A stretch of DNA of 64,000 nucleotides from Chelonoidis abingdonii (taxonomy: Eukaryota > Chordata > Testudines > Testudinidae). The stretch covers positions 71,118,979 to 71,182,978 of the forward strand of contig NC_133773.1 in the NCBI RefSeq assembly GCF_003597395.2, written 5' to 3'. Shown here piece by piece: positions 35,226 to 48,004 of the stretch (position 1 is its first letter; every line of letters starts with the position of its first letter). Position numbers and translations under genes: made by a program. Below the pieces are notes generated by a model. It saw only the letters and a list, made by a program, of their open reading frames with translations, was not told the DNA's origin and did not search any database.

Positions 35226-37414
35226 GATTTTTACAATATGTTGGGCCACGAGAACTCAAACACGATAATTAATTAATTCTATAATGAGAATAACAGGTAA
35301 AATTAATAGAAGAATGTGTTCAGTTGTTGTGAAGAGCTTCTAACAGAGATTACACTCTCTCTAAAAGTGTAATCAGAGTCCTGTATGAACATTTTTTCTC
35401 TAAGCAAATTCAAACAGATCTGAATTTTCCCCAGATCAACAGATGGATCCTGTTTTATTATCATAGATAATAAATGTAGTTTATTGATTGTGAGGATTTT
35501 TTTTAAATAGGTAGGTGAATCCTGTTTGGTTTATCATAGATGAAAGACATCTCTTGCACTTGACTTGTGTCAAGTGCTACTTATCCAGAGCTCAGGAACT
35601 GAGCTGCAATATTCAGTAGAAATATTAGGAAAACTTTACAAGGAACAGGCAAAAGTGAATAAGAAAAAGAGATAAGAGCACTAAGAATGGAAGAAAAGAG
35701 GGACAGCACTGAATACAAGAACAGAATTTTAGGAGTGAGTAAAATTAACTCTTTCTGCAAACATACCACCAGCATTCTCATTTACTAAAATGTTTAGTGA
35801 AAATGAACATCAAAGGAGTATGAACATGGTGTTAAGAATATACTAAAAAAAAGTGAATGAATATTTCCAGAGAATACATTTGCATTATTCAGATAGCTCT
35901 GTAGGAGTGGATCATTGGGAAAAAGGATTAGGATTAAATTTTGTTTTATATTTTGAGAAAGGTGGCTCTTTTGATGGCTTCTGACATTTGACATGTGTGT
36001 CACTGTTATTACCTAATTCTGTCCTCAGATACTCCCCCCGCAAACACCCAAAAATGTATATGGAAGTTGCATGTGAGTAATGGAGAAAAAAATTTGGCCC
36101 AACATTTAAAATGTCTCAAAAGAAAGCAGATTCTGGTACCTCAAGAGGATAGAACACATAGACACTTTTTTTGCTAAAATAAAGAAAGCAAAGATTGTGA
36201 AGAATCTAAACATAATTAAGTCCATTTTATTGCACCATTAGGTAGCACAGACTGAACTTCACTCCTGAGCACAAGACTTCATATTACTTCTTAAGAGTCA
36301 TATGGGAGTGTGATCACGTTTCTTCTGCCATTTGTGAGTTAGAAAGTCTTTCATAAATTGTTAAAATGTTTGCATATCTCAGTCCATTGTCTTTCTCTAT
36401 TTATGTGCAATTGCATTTTTGTTAAAAATAGAGATGGTAAAAAAAAATGGAAATTGCTTCTTGTTCTTCTGAAAAAAAATCAAAATTCCACATTTTTCAA
36501 CCAGCTTTAGTTTGAAGTACTAGAGTTAGAAACCTTTTTATTAAAAATCTCTTTTGAATTATGTTTTTGATGGATTTACAACAGACAGAATATACACAGT
36601 ATTTGTATTTGGAGCTAGTCATTGTCTTTATTTAGGCTAGCCCCATTGATTTTTATTTGGAATAACTTTGCAATCTGACAATGTATTCAGCCCTTGTTGC
36701 AGAAAGTCAATGGGAGTTTGCTAAAAGAAGAATATTGAACAGGGCTCTAAAGTATCAGCAATTTTTCCTATGTAGTATTATCTATTCTATTTTAACAGGA
36801 ATTGTATGTTTGTGACCTTTGTATCATAACAATATTCTACAGTATTAGCAAAAATTAATGTGTTAATGCAAATGGAAAAGTTGCAAATAGGATAGAAGGT
36901 GCTGCTAATAAGATTTTTGATATTAGGACAAGGAATATACTTCACAGTTGTAAGTAACAATATGGAATTATTATAACCATTTTCTTTCTTTCAGTAACTT
37001 TTAGTTTGTTGTTACCACCAATTTTATTTAAGATATCTTAAAACCTCAGTGTTGTGAATTGACGAAATGTGGCTCTTGTGCCTGGAAACTGTAATGAAGG
37101 AGATGGCTAATGATAAAGCTCTCAGATAATATAATGTATTCACATTTGCCAACATTTCTGAATTCACAAGGTGCAAATTTTAGACCACCATCTATGGATC
37201 AAATTCTACCCTAGAATACATATACATAGTTTCTATTAACTCTGTGGGATCTGAGTGCATTTGAGGGAGGGATTTGGCCCTTCGTTTTATGACTGTACTA
37301 TCTTCACACTTTTAATATGGGTTTTTGCACTGGAACTAACACCCACAGGGAAATATTGTGTGTCTTTGATAAAGGTCCTTATTTGATCATCTATACTGTA
37401 TGTGAGGTTTAAAT
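35226..37414. other. No recognisable gene or repeat
   Basis: AT-rich DNA with stops in all frames. No element ends or domain matches were recognised. Confidence 0.4.
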
Positions 37415-37644
37415 GGGGCTGGCCCTAGATGTTTTGCTGCCTATGTCAAAAAACATTTTTGGTACTCCCTACCTTGAGTGGCTGAGCAAAAAACCTAACC
37501 AAACAAAAAAACGGCTGGCCAATCAGAAAAGCAAAAACAGCCAATAAGTGGAGCATAAAAACAAACAAACAAAAATGAGTGTCAAGATGGAAGCCGGTAC
37601 CCAAGGCAACCACCCTGCTCCCCTGCCCCTAAAACTAGCCCTAT
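37415..37644. mobile_element. Short hAT-like element, 230 bp
   Basis: The left end ggggctggccctag and right end ctaaaactagccct (reverse complement agggctagttttag) form a degenerate inverted repeat. Flanks GTTTAAAT (37407-37414) and GTTTAAAG (37645-37652) are an 8-bp duplication with one mismatch. The interior holds (caaa) runs and no frame. Confidence 0.7.
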
Positions 37645-40600
37645 GTTTAAAGTTACTGACTTTTTACTGACTACCAAAACAAGGGGGGAAAAACATGTTT
37701 TTTTTAAATGCAGCATGTCTCCTGTCTCATAAAAACTCTGTAAGTTCTCAGAGTTCTGCATTCATAGAGTGTGGCCCAGATCGACAAAGACCGACCACGG
37801 CAACACCTAATATTTAGGCATGTAGAAAAACCACTAGAACACCAGGATACACAAAACCTGAGTTAGGCACCTGGCATTTACGAATGGGATCCACAAAAGC
37901 CAGCATGGTAGGAAGCAAAAGTGTTTTTTCTTTTCCTTAATGACAGCTCCATTTTAGCCAAATGGATTAAGCAATAGTCATGCGACCTAAGGATTCTATC
38001 CCTGACTCTCACCCAAAAAAGATCTGTGATTGTTGTAAGGAGAGAAGGAAAGAGGATCCAAGGATGTCTAAAACTATAGAAAGCAGGGTGGAGAGTTCCC
38101 ATTAAAGCATGACAACGGTTGGGGGTGAAAGGCCCCTCTGGAGCACATCTCAAAGACTGGTGGAAGGTCTTTTAGGCTTAAGAAAGGTTTTTTGTTTTTT
38201 AAATGATTCACAGTTTGTAGGCCTACCCAAAACTTTATTTCCCTATCCGTTATTGTGTTGGGTTTATTCTAGCCCTAGGGCTTTAGTAACTCCAGGAGTC
38301 ATGTGACACCAGTGCGAGAAGAAAAAGGCAGGTGTGCGGGCGGGGAGGACTCATGGACATCAAATGGTGACGGGCTCATTTGTACAACCTTTACTTGAGA
38401 AGATCTGAAGTTCTTGTCCAATGAATTGTTTTCTTGTTAGTTTATAACAGTTTGACCTTTGTCCTGAAAGGTCATCCTGCTCTGAAACCATCATCCCAGA
38501 CTGTTTTGGCAGTAAAGTCATTTGGAAGCCTTGGATATAGTCTACTGCGTCAGACAGACAGTATTTTTGTCTCTTTCTCTCTGTATTGGAAGGGATTGCA
38601 TTTCTATGGGAATTTTCCATAAGCTATATAACAAACTCTTTGTATTTCTCTGAAGACCCTTTTTCTTTTATTCTCCAGTATATTTTCTAATATTTGACTA
38701 CAGAATATAGTAGGAAGAGAAAGTAAATATAACAGTGAGGGAGAAATGAAGAGAAATTATGCCAATTCTGAATCCAATAAGATGCCAAGGAAAGTTAGCA
38801 CAGCTGAGTGTGTGACTTGTGATCTGCTCCTTAATTCAATACAAGATGACAGTTTTTAATCTGAAATATCTCACAATGAGAAATACTGATGTTGTAGCCA
38901 TCATCTTGAGTCAAGAAAGTTCAGAGGAATGTTTGGTGCAGATTAAATGGAATACATTAACTCAGAAAGGACAAGAAATTAAGACTCTTTCCTGTATCAT
39001 TTATGTGGATGGAGGTGAGGAGAATTTTCTTTTAAATAAAAATGTATAAGCATTTCTTTATCACATTTTCCCCTTGCTATGAATTAGAATTACACATTGC
39101 AACCTGTCCAAAGAACACTTTGCAGCCTCAAATCTGGTTTTGCACTTGCTTTCTCGATAGAAATTTGTTCTCTTGGGACCTTGTTTGCTTTCACTGAGCT
39201 ACATCTCAATCAGCAGACAGTTCACTGAGGAGATTCAGTTTGAATTCTTGCTTCATCTAGTCACACTCAATTGAACATGGATGCCTGTGATCATTAAAGG
39301 CCACAGTTTCCTTCTGACAGTTTCATGGAAGAGATCCAGAACTACTCAATGCCTGAATTTCATATTCCTCTGAAATTGGAGGTGAATGCTGTGCAGTGAG
39401 ATGACCCTTTTCTGATTTTTTTATCTCTACTCTGAAAGTTTGTACTTACAGCAGAGATATCTCTGTAAGGACAACCAGTATAATAAAATGTAGATATTCA
39501 TTTAACATAAATAAGCACCTGTTCTCTGAGTTCTGCATAGTTCAAATGGTTAATGTGTTTAGAGTTTTGAGAATTTTGAAAACTAGTTTTCATCTGAAAA
39601 AAATGGACTATGAATATGTCAATACATTATAAAATAATAGCATTAACTTACAGTCATACCACACCTAAGGATCCCCAAAGTGTTACACAAACTAGGAGGC
39701 AAATGTTGTCTTTTCCTCTGTGGCTGCATGAAGTGGTGGTTGGTGGTGTCTTTCCTCTGCACAGAGGACTTAAGAAGCCCATGTAGAAGATTTTTTACCT
39801 GAGCTTTCTAGTGGAGTGGGCTTGAGATGAGGAAACACATGGAAAGGAAGAAAGGGAGGCTGCACTCCCTGATGTTTCTGAACAGGAGGTGAGCAAACAC
39901 TAGTGTCATTCCACAATGGAAAAGAAAGAAAAATTATGGAAATGTCATGGAATTTTCCTCCCAAGGACCTTACTCACATAGACCACATATATTTGTATCC
40001 TTGAGACTAACATTATTAACATAAAGGTCTTTCTCAGTCTTGGCACGTTCTTGGAATGTGAGAACTAATACACTCTATACCCTAAACACAGCAATGCTCT
40101 CGGGGCTATTACTAGTGCAGATAATATTTATAAACTGAAAACAGTGAATCAGATAAATGCACTTCTCCAAACCTCTAGGTATTTACATAATTTCATCTTA
40201 AAAAACATACCAAAAATTAAAGTGGGCCCATGGAACACTCCACAAAAAACTATCCCCTGCCCTCTGAACCTGTCTCAGCCTATATGCTACCTCTCAAGTC
40301 ATAAAGCCTTGCCACACAATACAAATAAAGTAAAATAAAATCCCATGAGACAGCATCTTTTAAAACCAGGAGTAGAACAAATGGCTATGGAAGATGTTAC
40401 ACTGATGTTATCGGAAAACTTAGAAATGCTTTGATTCTCCAGGGCTATGAAAGGAGAATAGCAAAGCAATAATTGCCCTTCTTCTCTACAATTCCAAAAT
40501 AAGATGTTAATGGAAATTAGAAATGGAAAAATACTTAAGTAATCAGTCCATCTCCCTGCAAGGGCAGGATTTTCTGACTTTTCCTTAATATCATTTAGAA

Positions 40601-40937
40601 AAATCACATTTGGCATGGTTAAGTGTGTTAACATCTAAATGGCTTTGAGTAAACACAATATTGAGATGAATGGTAATAAAGCTCATACCTTTGCTTATAC
40701 TATGGTTTGGTTGGAGAATGTTTTCTGAAAAGCCAGTTTACCAAGACAGCAATGCATTAATTCAGATTGTGAATACTGCATTTGCAATGGAAAAGACATG
40801 AAACTTATTTATTAATTTAAAAATGAAAGCTCAGTTTTGATCAGGTAGTAACAATCCACTATCAGGCACTGGAACAAAGCATTCCTTGAAGCAGGACCCT
40901 GTTGGTGGAATCTGTTGCCAAAAAGAAATCAGGGTCT
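37645..40937. other. No recognisable gene; possible decayed inverted-repeat element at 37770-37900
   Basis: 37770-37900 has 'gcccagatcgacaaag' and 'atccacaaaagcc', probable decayed arms. 38100-38350 is unassigned. The plus-strand frame 38819-39049 (76 codons) has no recognisable domain. 39660-39710 resembles an old repeat tail. Confidence 0.35.
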
Positions 40938-42634
40938 GTCAAGGCTGAATCCCTACTCTGGCACTTTGAGTCCAGAAGGTGGAGGCCTGCAAGGATCTTA
41001 AAAATTAATATTGACCACTCCAGGCTTGTATTAAACTCCCAAGGTTACAACTTTTCTCTGACCTTGGCTTGGTAAACACTGCCAGCACCCAAATGCAAAA
41101 AAAAAAAAAAAATACTTTCAACTCAGGAAGGAGCACTTGGGAATTCCTCCCCATGGGATACCCTCAAGCCCTTTCACCCCCTTCTGGGGAAGAGCTAAGA
41201 AAGGAAAAAAGGAAATTAGCTATTGCTACCAGCTAATCAAACAACATTCCCAAACCTCTTAGGACACCAAAAATCCAATCCTGTTCTTAAAAAAGGTAAA
41301 TTTTATTAAAAACAAAATTAAAAAAATACATTTGGAACTTAGGCTTTTGTTAGATTTTAAAAGAGCAATTCCAAAAATCAAGCACCCAAAATGGCTTTTT
41401 TGGGGGTTCAGCTTAAAGGTTACAAGCAAACAAAAGTATCTGGGGTTAGCAGAGAGGAGATCCACAAGCCACTAAGAAATAAAAGAAATAACCCTAATCA
41501 CATCTTTTTAGACATTTTCTAATTTTACTTACATATCTGAGGCTTCAGATAAGTAGGTTTGAGGTATGAATTGATCATCTATAATCATACCTGGCTTAAA
41601 GCTGCTTACAGCATTGCTATTCTGTGTCCTTGCAGCCCAGAGAGAACAACAGACAAAGGGAAAGTTTCTTTGCCAATTTTTAAAAGTTCTACCTACCCGT
41701 TGGCTCTTTTGGTCAGGTGCCCACTTCCTTTTCTTTACCTGGGGGTCTTTTAACCCTTTATAGGTAAAGCAAGCAGAGTCCTGCACTTAGGACAGAAGAA
41801 TCCCATGCACTGCTACAGACTAGGGACTGAATGGCTAGGGAGCAGTTCTTCAGAAAAGGACCTAGGGGTTACAGTGGACAAGAAGCTGGATATGAGTTGA
41901 CAGTGTGCCCTTGTTGCCAAGAAGGCTAATGGCATTTTGGGCTGTATAAGTAGGGGCATTGCCAGCAGATCGAGGGATGTGATCATTTCCCTCTTATTCG
42001 ACATTGGTGAGGCTTATCTCTGGAGTACTGTGTTCCAGTTAGGCCTCATACTTAGAAGAAGGGATGTGTGAAAAAATTGGAAAGAGTCCATGAGATGGCA
42101 CCCAAAAATGCATTAGGGGTTGGAAGACGCTGAATATTTTATGAGGAGGGCTAGGCTGAGTGGTCTGAGATTGTTTCATTTCTGCAGGAAGGAGAAGTTG
42201 AGGGGGGATTTCATACGCGCTTTCAACTACCTGAAAGGGGGTTCCACAGAGGATGATCTAAGGACTGTTCTCAGTGGTAGCAGATGACAGAAGGAGTAAT
42301 GGTCTCAAGTTGCAGTGGGGGAGGTTTAGATTGGATATTAAGAAAAACTTTTTCACTAGGAAGGTTGTGAAGCACTGGAATGGGTTACCTAGGAAGGTGG
42401 TGGAATCTCCTTCCTTAGAGGTTTTCAAGGTCAGGCTTGACAAAGCCCTGGCTGGGATGATTTAGTTGGGAACTGGTCCTGCTTTGAGCAGGGGGTTGGA
42501 CTTGATGACCTTCTGAGGTCCCTTCCAACCCTGATAGTCTATGATTCTATGAACAGCTACCAAGAGGGATTTTACAGCTAACTGGCTGCTGGGTGTCCAT
42601 CAAAGGGAGCTACCCCAGCACTTCATTGATCACA
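40938..42634 (-). mobile_element. Solo LTR, minus strand, carrying a nested CR1
   Basis: Plus-strand start TGTCAAGGCTG and end GATCACA give TG...CA ends. On the minus strand it holds TATAAAGGGTTAAAAG (from about 41765), a 'cacctgacca' block, and an AATAAA (41304-41309 reversed) that would serve as polyadenylation signal. Its layout parallels the LTR at 11464-12303. Taking out the CR1 (about 41779-42552) leaves an LTR of about 920 bp. No clear flanking duplication was seen. Confidence 0.7.
41779..42552 (+). mobile_element. CR1 LINE 3' fragment nested in an LTR
   Basis: Starts in the C-terminal reverse-transcriptase region (tcctgcacttaggacagaag), runs through 'gtggacaagaagctggatat', 'ggagtactgtgttccagtt' and 'cactggaatgggttaccta', and ends in the tail 'gggggttggacttgatgacc ... 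ctatgattctatga'. It is 5'-truncated with an intact 3' end, as usual for CR1, and is fairly young. It splits the word 'gcaagcagag|aacagctacc' of the LTR. Confidence 0.9.
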
Positions 42635-43104
42635 GACTCAGTCCAATCCTTACAGCATTTAGATAGAGTTGTAAAACACACTTTTTGATAAAGTTTTCCT
42701 CAGGGATCAGCATGTGCACACAAACATGCACCCGTCCTCCTCTATCCTGTTGCCCTGGAAGGATGGTGGAAAGAAAAGATTTTGCTCTGGGCTTTTGTGC
42801 TTCTTAGGGCTTGACCACACTGAGGATTTGCCCCAGCTAGCCATTGGTGGCTGAGCACTGGTGCAACTCTCTTAATGTGAACTGCCAAAGCCCCTATTAC
42901 CCACGTTTCAGGTAATAATAAACTACATCAATACACATCACATCTTATAGCAGTTTATTCTGCTTTCACCATGGATTTGCTGCACTTTTAGATTGCCAAT
43001 GGCTGGGACTGGGATTAAATCCCAGTGCACAGTGATATATAACTAAACAGTTATTTAAGATTAATTTAGATTAGACATAGTACTTTGCTATTTTTTGCTG
43101 ATTA
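42635..43104. other. Unassigned; possible DNA-element end at 42808
   Basis: 'agggcttgaccacactgagg' at about 42808 looks like the left terminal repeat of a small DNA element similar to the one at 11336, but no matching right end was located. Confidence 0.35.
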
Positions 43105-43625
43105 AGAACATAAGAACGTTCATACTGGGTCAGACCAAAGGTCCATCTAGTCCAGTATCCTGTCTTTTGACAGTGACTAATGCCAGATGCTTCAGAGAGA
43201 ATGAATAGAAAGGACAATCATCAAGTGATCCATTCCCTGTCATCCAGTCCCTGTATCTAGCAGTCAGAGTCTTAGGGACACCAGAGCAAGGGGTTGCATC
43301 CCTGAGTGTCTGGGCTAATAGCTATTGATGGACCTATCCTACATGAACTTAATTAATTCTCTTTTGAAGCCAGGTATTTTGGCCTTCACAGCAACCCATG
43401 TCATTGAATTCCACAGTTTGACAGTGTTTTTGTGTGAAGTACTTCCTTTTGTTTGTTTTAATTGCCTATTAATTTGATTGGGTGACCCCTGGTTCTTGTA
43501 TTATGTGAAGGCATAAACAACACTTTTTATTCACTTTCTCCACACCATTCATGGTTTTATACACCTCTATCATACTCTCCTTAGTCATTTCTTTTCCAAG
43601 CTGAATAGCCCTAGTCTTTTTAATC

Positions 43626-44315
43626 TCTCCTTTCACAGGGTCCATTCACAGCAGGTGGCACCTCCTCCTGGCCGCTCCGGGAATTAGCTCATTCCAGGTC
43701 TGGGACCCCCTTCTGCTACCTGCTGCATAACCTACTGGAGTGCTCTCTGTCAGTCTATGCAACTCTGGGAGATATTTCTTCATGACTTGGTCCTGCAGCT
43801 GGTCACTATGCGTGTTTCCTCCTTCTGGAGCCTCAAAGTCTTTCCTTACCAGCAGTTTTCCCATTCACTGCCCCTATGGTCCCCCTTCCCCAGGAGCTGG
43901 TAGCGGAACCCAGGCCTGCCCTCTACTTTGGGTTCCAGCTCAGAGACCTTTTAATCAGCGCTAAGGTCTTCACACTCCTGGACCTTATTGCCTTTTCCTG
44001 AGCCACTGCCTTACCTTTTGGCTCCCCGCCATTGTCTGGGCTTGCCAGCCTTACAACTCCCTCCTCTCAGGGATTAACTGTAGGCTACTTGCCTCCATAG
44101 TCTCAAACACACCCCCTTCTCCCAGGGAGTGACTGCAGCCTACTCCCAAGCAACTCACAACTGGTACTAATCTCTGGGTTTCACACAGGCCCCTCCTGAT
44201 TCTCCAGCTGAGCCTCCTGTCCCTGGCTCCTCCTCCAATTGCAGGCTGGGGAGTTAATTGGCCCAGCAAGCCACTTTAACCCATCCAGGGCTTGGGGTGT
44301 GTGGACACCCCCTCA
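43626..44315 (-). mobile_element. Solo LTR nested in antisense CR1
   Basis: The phrase 'gggaattagctcattcc' and 'cctgccctctactttgggtt' match the LTR at 20756-21557 ('gggaattagcttgcttcc', 'cgccctctactctgggtc'), so both belong to one family or sister families. CR1 words on either side ('aatctctcct' and 'atatggaagctgttccata') would be adjacent without it. Exact ends and duplication are not certain. Confidence 0.65.
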
Positions 44316-44571
44316 TATCTTGCTATATGGAAGCTGTTCCATACGTTCAATCATTTTTGTAGCCCTTCTCTGAACCTTTTCCATTTTTAATAGATTATTT
44401 TTTGAGATGGGGTCACCAGAACTGCACACTGTATTCAAGGTGTGGGCATACCACTGATTTATATAATGGCATTATGATATTTACTGTCTTATTATCTATC
44501 CCTTTCCTAATGGTTCCTGACTTTCTATTAAAAAGGAACAAAGAGTTAACTGCTAGAAGAGGGCTTCATCC

Positions 44572-44772
44572 TCCCTGATTGAACTAACCTCGTTATCTCC
44601 GGACTGATTCTTGCCTCCATATTTATACCTGCCTCTGGAAATTTCCACTACATGCATCTGACAAAGTGGGTATTCACTCACAAAAGCTTATGCTCCAATA
44701 CGTCTGTTAGTCTATAAGGTGCCATAGAACTCTTTCTTGCTTTTTACAGATCCAGACTAACATATCTATCCT
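44572..44772 (-). mobile_element. SINE-like repeat, antisense, nested in CR1
   Basis: Contains 'catctgacaaagtgggtatt', 'tgctccaatacgtctgttag', 'tctataaggtgcca' and 'cagatccagactaac', the reverse complement of the unit at 47430-47557. It is a highly repeated sauropsid sequence; its RNA origin is not clear to me. Confidence 0.7.
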
Positions 44773-44945
44773 CAATGACTCCAAGATCTCTTTCCAAGAT
44801 CTGAGTGCTAATAGCTCATTTAGACCCCATCATTTTGTATGTATAGTTAGGATTATATTTTCCAGTATTCATTGCTTTGAATTTATCAATATTGAATTTC
44901 ATCTGCCATTTTGTTGCCCAGTCACCCAGTTTTGAGATTGAAACC

Positions 44946-46051
44946 TCACACAGAAATAATACAGCAGCTAGTATTTTCATACATGCAGGTATTTTCAACA
45001 CATGAGCAACTGAACTAACAACCAACAACTTTAGGCAAGAAAGTCGAACAATTGGCTAAGCAATTCAATTTGGAACAGTCGCTACTAGGACTTGGTAAAG
45101 TAAACACACTGTGAAAGTATCATGGAAAGCATTTAACATCTTTGTTCCTATGTTTTTCTAGGTAAATATCTCTTCACATGCTAACTTTCACTGTACAGTA
45201 TTACAAAAGGAAGACTTCCAGATCCTGGTCTAAGTATCCATCATTGTGAACTAGGCAGAACAAAGAATACATAATGCACTAAAATCACAGAATGAATGTT
45301 AATAAATAATATGCCAGTTCTGTTGTAAGATTATGGAGTCTGTTTATGGAATAATATTTATCATCCTTGGTAAAATGCTCAAATCTGTACAAAGGGAGGA
45401 TTGTGGAACTGCAGAGAACATAGCATTTGTGTCTGTAGCTATACACAGCATATACTCATTTGCTCACAGATTATTTATACAGTGTATGGAGCAGGATTTG
45501 GAGTGATTGAAGAGGCTGCCAAACACCATACTCTGCTTTCAGGATATATACGATACCTTTAAAACTGGCGAAAGGCTAATTAATCTTGAACTGTTGGTGG
45601 CTGATATAAAAGACAATATGTCCTAGCCTGATAGCGCATTGGGGTGGCAGAAAGACAATTAAAAACTGAGCCACAATTTTCTTGACCAGACAGCACAAAG
45701 AAAAGGAATTACTGTATAGGTGTGTGAGAATTTAAATAGCACTTGAAATAAAACTTTAAATTCAATCTCCGCTGTACACACTATAGATAGAGAAGAGCTA
45801 AACTAGGGATATTTGAACTCATAGCTCATGTTTCATTGTGCAATTTTAACTAGAGGGGAGGGACTTCTACATAATTCCCAGTAATACCACTTTCCAAAAC
45901 AAAAATAGTATGTATTTACTTTAACAGAACAATCAAGATGTGTGTACACCACAACAGAGTAACTGTGTTATCTTATTACTGCATAAAGCTTGGGCTTTCT
46001 CACTACATATTCCTAGTGTTAGTTAATTTTACACCCTGTCTCATGTGGTAG
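44946..46051. other. No recognisable gene or repeat
   Basis: AT-rich sequence with stops in all frames. Confidence 0.4.
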
Positions 46052-46113
46052 ACAAGAGGTCAGACTAGATGATCCCAATGGTCCCCTGAGGTCTTGGAAT
46101 CTATGTCTATGTC
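46052..46113 (+). mobile_element. CR1 LINE 3' tail
   Basis: 'gaggtcagactagatgatcc', 'gaggtcttggaatctatg' are the CR1 3' end in sense orientation. Confidence 0.75.
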
Positions 46114-46222
46114 TAAAACTGAATCAAAAGCTTCCTAGAACAGGAACCAGGTTTTTATTTGTTCTGTAAAGTGCCTGGCACAACTTTGGGAGCTATATAC
46201 AAAACAGAACAGCAATAACAAT

Positions 46223-46403
46223 GGCCAAGATTTTCTTAAAGGTGCCTGAAGTTAGGTTCTGAAATCCTGATTTTCAAAAGTGCTGAGCACTCGGGAAGAT
46301 ACTGGGTGCATTCAGCACTTTAAAAAACCAACTCTCTTATTTATGCACCTAAATATGGACTTCAATGTCTAATTTTAAGCACTCATGTTTTAAAATCTTG
46401 GCC
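46223..46403. mobile_element. MITE-like element with terminal inverted repeats
   Basis: The left end ggccaagattttc (46223-46235) pairs with the right end taaaatcttggcc (to 46403), 12 of 13 bases. Inside are 'ggtgcctgaagttagg' and 'gcacctaaatatggactt', a second inverted pair. No frame. Confidence 0.6.
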
Positions 46404-47428
46404 AGTATGTCTGCTCATCATACTGATAGGTATCACTGATGGTTCCTCTAAAGAAGTTCTTCCAGAAATTATATCAGTGTTCAGTATGGGAAAAGGAGGG
46501 AGGAGATGGACTGCTGACTTGTTTCTTTAATTTCTTGATATAAAGGATTCAGTTTATTCGATCCTTTTGTGTCTGGTTACTCTGGATTGCATTGTTCCAT
46601 GTTATATATTACATTATTCAGTGTAACCAAACACCAGATGAGACTTAGAACAAGTGTTTTCTCTTTTGCATGTAAAATTGGGTTGTTACCTGCAAGTTAA
46701 CCTACAGGTAAACCATTTCCCTACTATTCCCCATATGGGTAGTTTCAGGTAGCAGATGTCTCATGTAGCTCACACATTTCTAACATCGCATCTAATGGAG
46801 CTCTGCATCCTCGTTTACAGTACCTAAAGTACCTTTTACAATGTGTTGTTTAAGGATATCTGCATTTCAAAAGAACAATAAACTCAAATGCACAGTTTAT
46901 TCATATGCTAGGTGAAAAAAGCAAAAACAAATATTTTATATTTGTTACAAGTATAATATTTTACAAGTTTGTCATTGTTATTGAAGATACTATACCAAAG
47001 CGACATCATGCCCCTGCCCCCATTTTGGTTTCAGTTGCTCAGCATGAAAGTCTAAATGCAAGAATACATGCTACTAACAAAGAGGAAAATCTTTTATTTA
47101 TTATTCATCAATCTCCAGAGCTGCAGTGCCACTCAGAGTTAATATACTTCTCCTACACGTTATTTAAGACTTTCCTGTTCAAATGATATAGCTGAAGCAA
47201 ACGCTAAATAATTTTCAACACACATCACTACTGCTGCAAAAATAACAGTTAGCTAGACCATTTTCTTTTGCGCCAGATGCTTGTTTTTATTCATATTGGT
47301 GCTTAGGGCTACAGGAAATGTTTTGACAGCTAGTACTTCAAACAGGTGGACAAAAAACAAGAGCTTGATTTTGGAAATGTCAATTTAGGATTTATTAGTG
47401 CTCCTCAGCTCGGTATTGAAATGAAATA
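46404..47428. other. No recognisable gene or repeat
   Basis: AT-rich. A 93-codon plus-strand frame at 46905-47186 has no domain that I recognise. Confidence 0.4.
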
Positions 47429-47625
47429 AGTATCAGAGGGGTAGCTGTGTTAGTCTGGATCTGTAAAAAGTGACAAAGAGTCCTGTGGCACCTTATAGAC
47501 TAACATGTATTGGAGCATAAGCTTTCGGGGGTGAATACCCACTTCATCAGAAGCATTCACCCCCCGAAAGCTTATACTTCAATACATCTGTTAGTCTATA
47601 AGGTGCCACAGGACTCTTTGTCGAA
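47429..47625. mobile_element. Two SINE-like units in inverted, tail-to-tail arrangement
   Basis: 47430-47557 is a sense unit (gtatcagaggggtagctgtg, ttagtctggatctgtaaaaa). It runs directly into an antisense partial unit ending at 47622. The arms 47472-47536 and 47555-47622 are nearly perfect complements around an 18-base loop. The right unit lacks the head region. Confidence 0.8.
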
Positions 47626-48004
47626 ATAAAATAAAAATCACTCTTTTTCATTACTATTATCCTCTTTAAATTGTTTATCTTTAGTTTCTTAGTTTTTCAG
47701 CCATTTAACTTACTCTGGAGAACAGAAATACCTTGGGAGTGTCTACACCTTGTAATGAAGACCCCAACACAGAGCTTTGAGCGAAGCAACCCTCTGAACC
47801 CCTCACTAGCTTATAGAATCAGTTTAATTTGCTTTGTATTCTGAAGCAGAACCACATAATAATTTGCTTATAGAGCCTTTCTTCAAAATCGGGTATGCTT
47901 ATAACATTGCGGCTGGTACACATATCTACCCACATCCTCTGCTGAATGGAAATAGAACTCCTCTAGTGTGTGGAGATAGCATGTCTAGTAGTCTAGAACA
48001 CTAG

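Larger units (their letters stand above)
43105..44945 (-). pseudogene. CR1/L3-type LINE, antisense, with two nested insertions
   Basis: On the plus strand the copy starts at its 3' end ('aagaacataagaacgttcat', 'gggtcagaccaaaggtccat') and continues back into the reverse-transcriptase thumb ('agcccttctctgaacctttt', 'ccagaactgcacactgtatt') and beyond ('atttcatctgccattttgtt', 44896). It is interrupted by an LTR at about 43626-44315 and a SINE-like unit at 44572-44772, and CR1 text resumes after each. Stops and indels make it inactive. Confidence 0.82.

Noticed and set aside
38819..39049. 76-codon plus-strand frame with non-repetitive translation
   Set aside because: No initiation context, splice support or family resemblance; length is within chance for AT-moderate DNA.
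44985..45020. End of antisense CR1 read as a possible gene start
   Set aside because: The minus-strand frame at 44816-45028 is the sense frame of the old CR1 reverse transcriptase (KWQMKFNIDK region), not a host gene.
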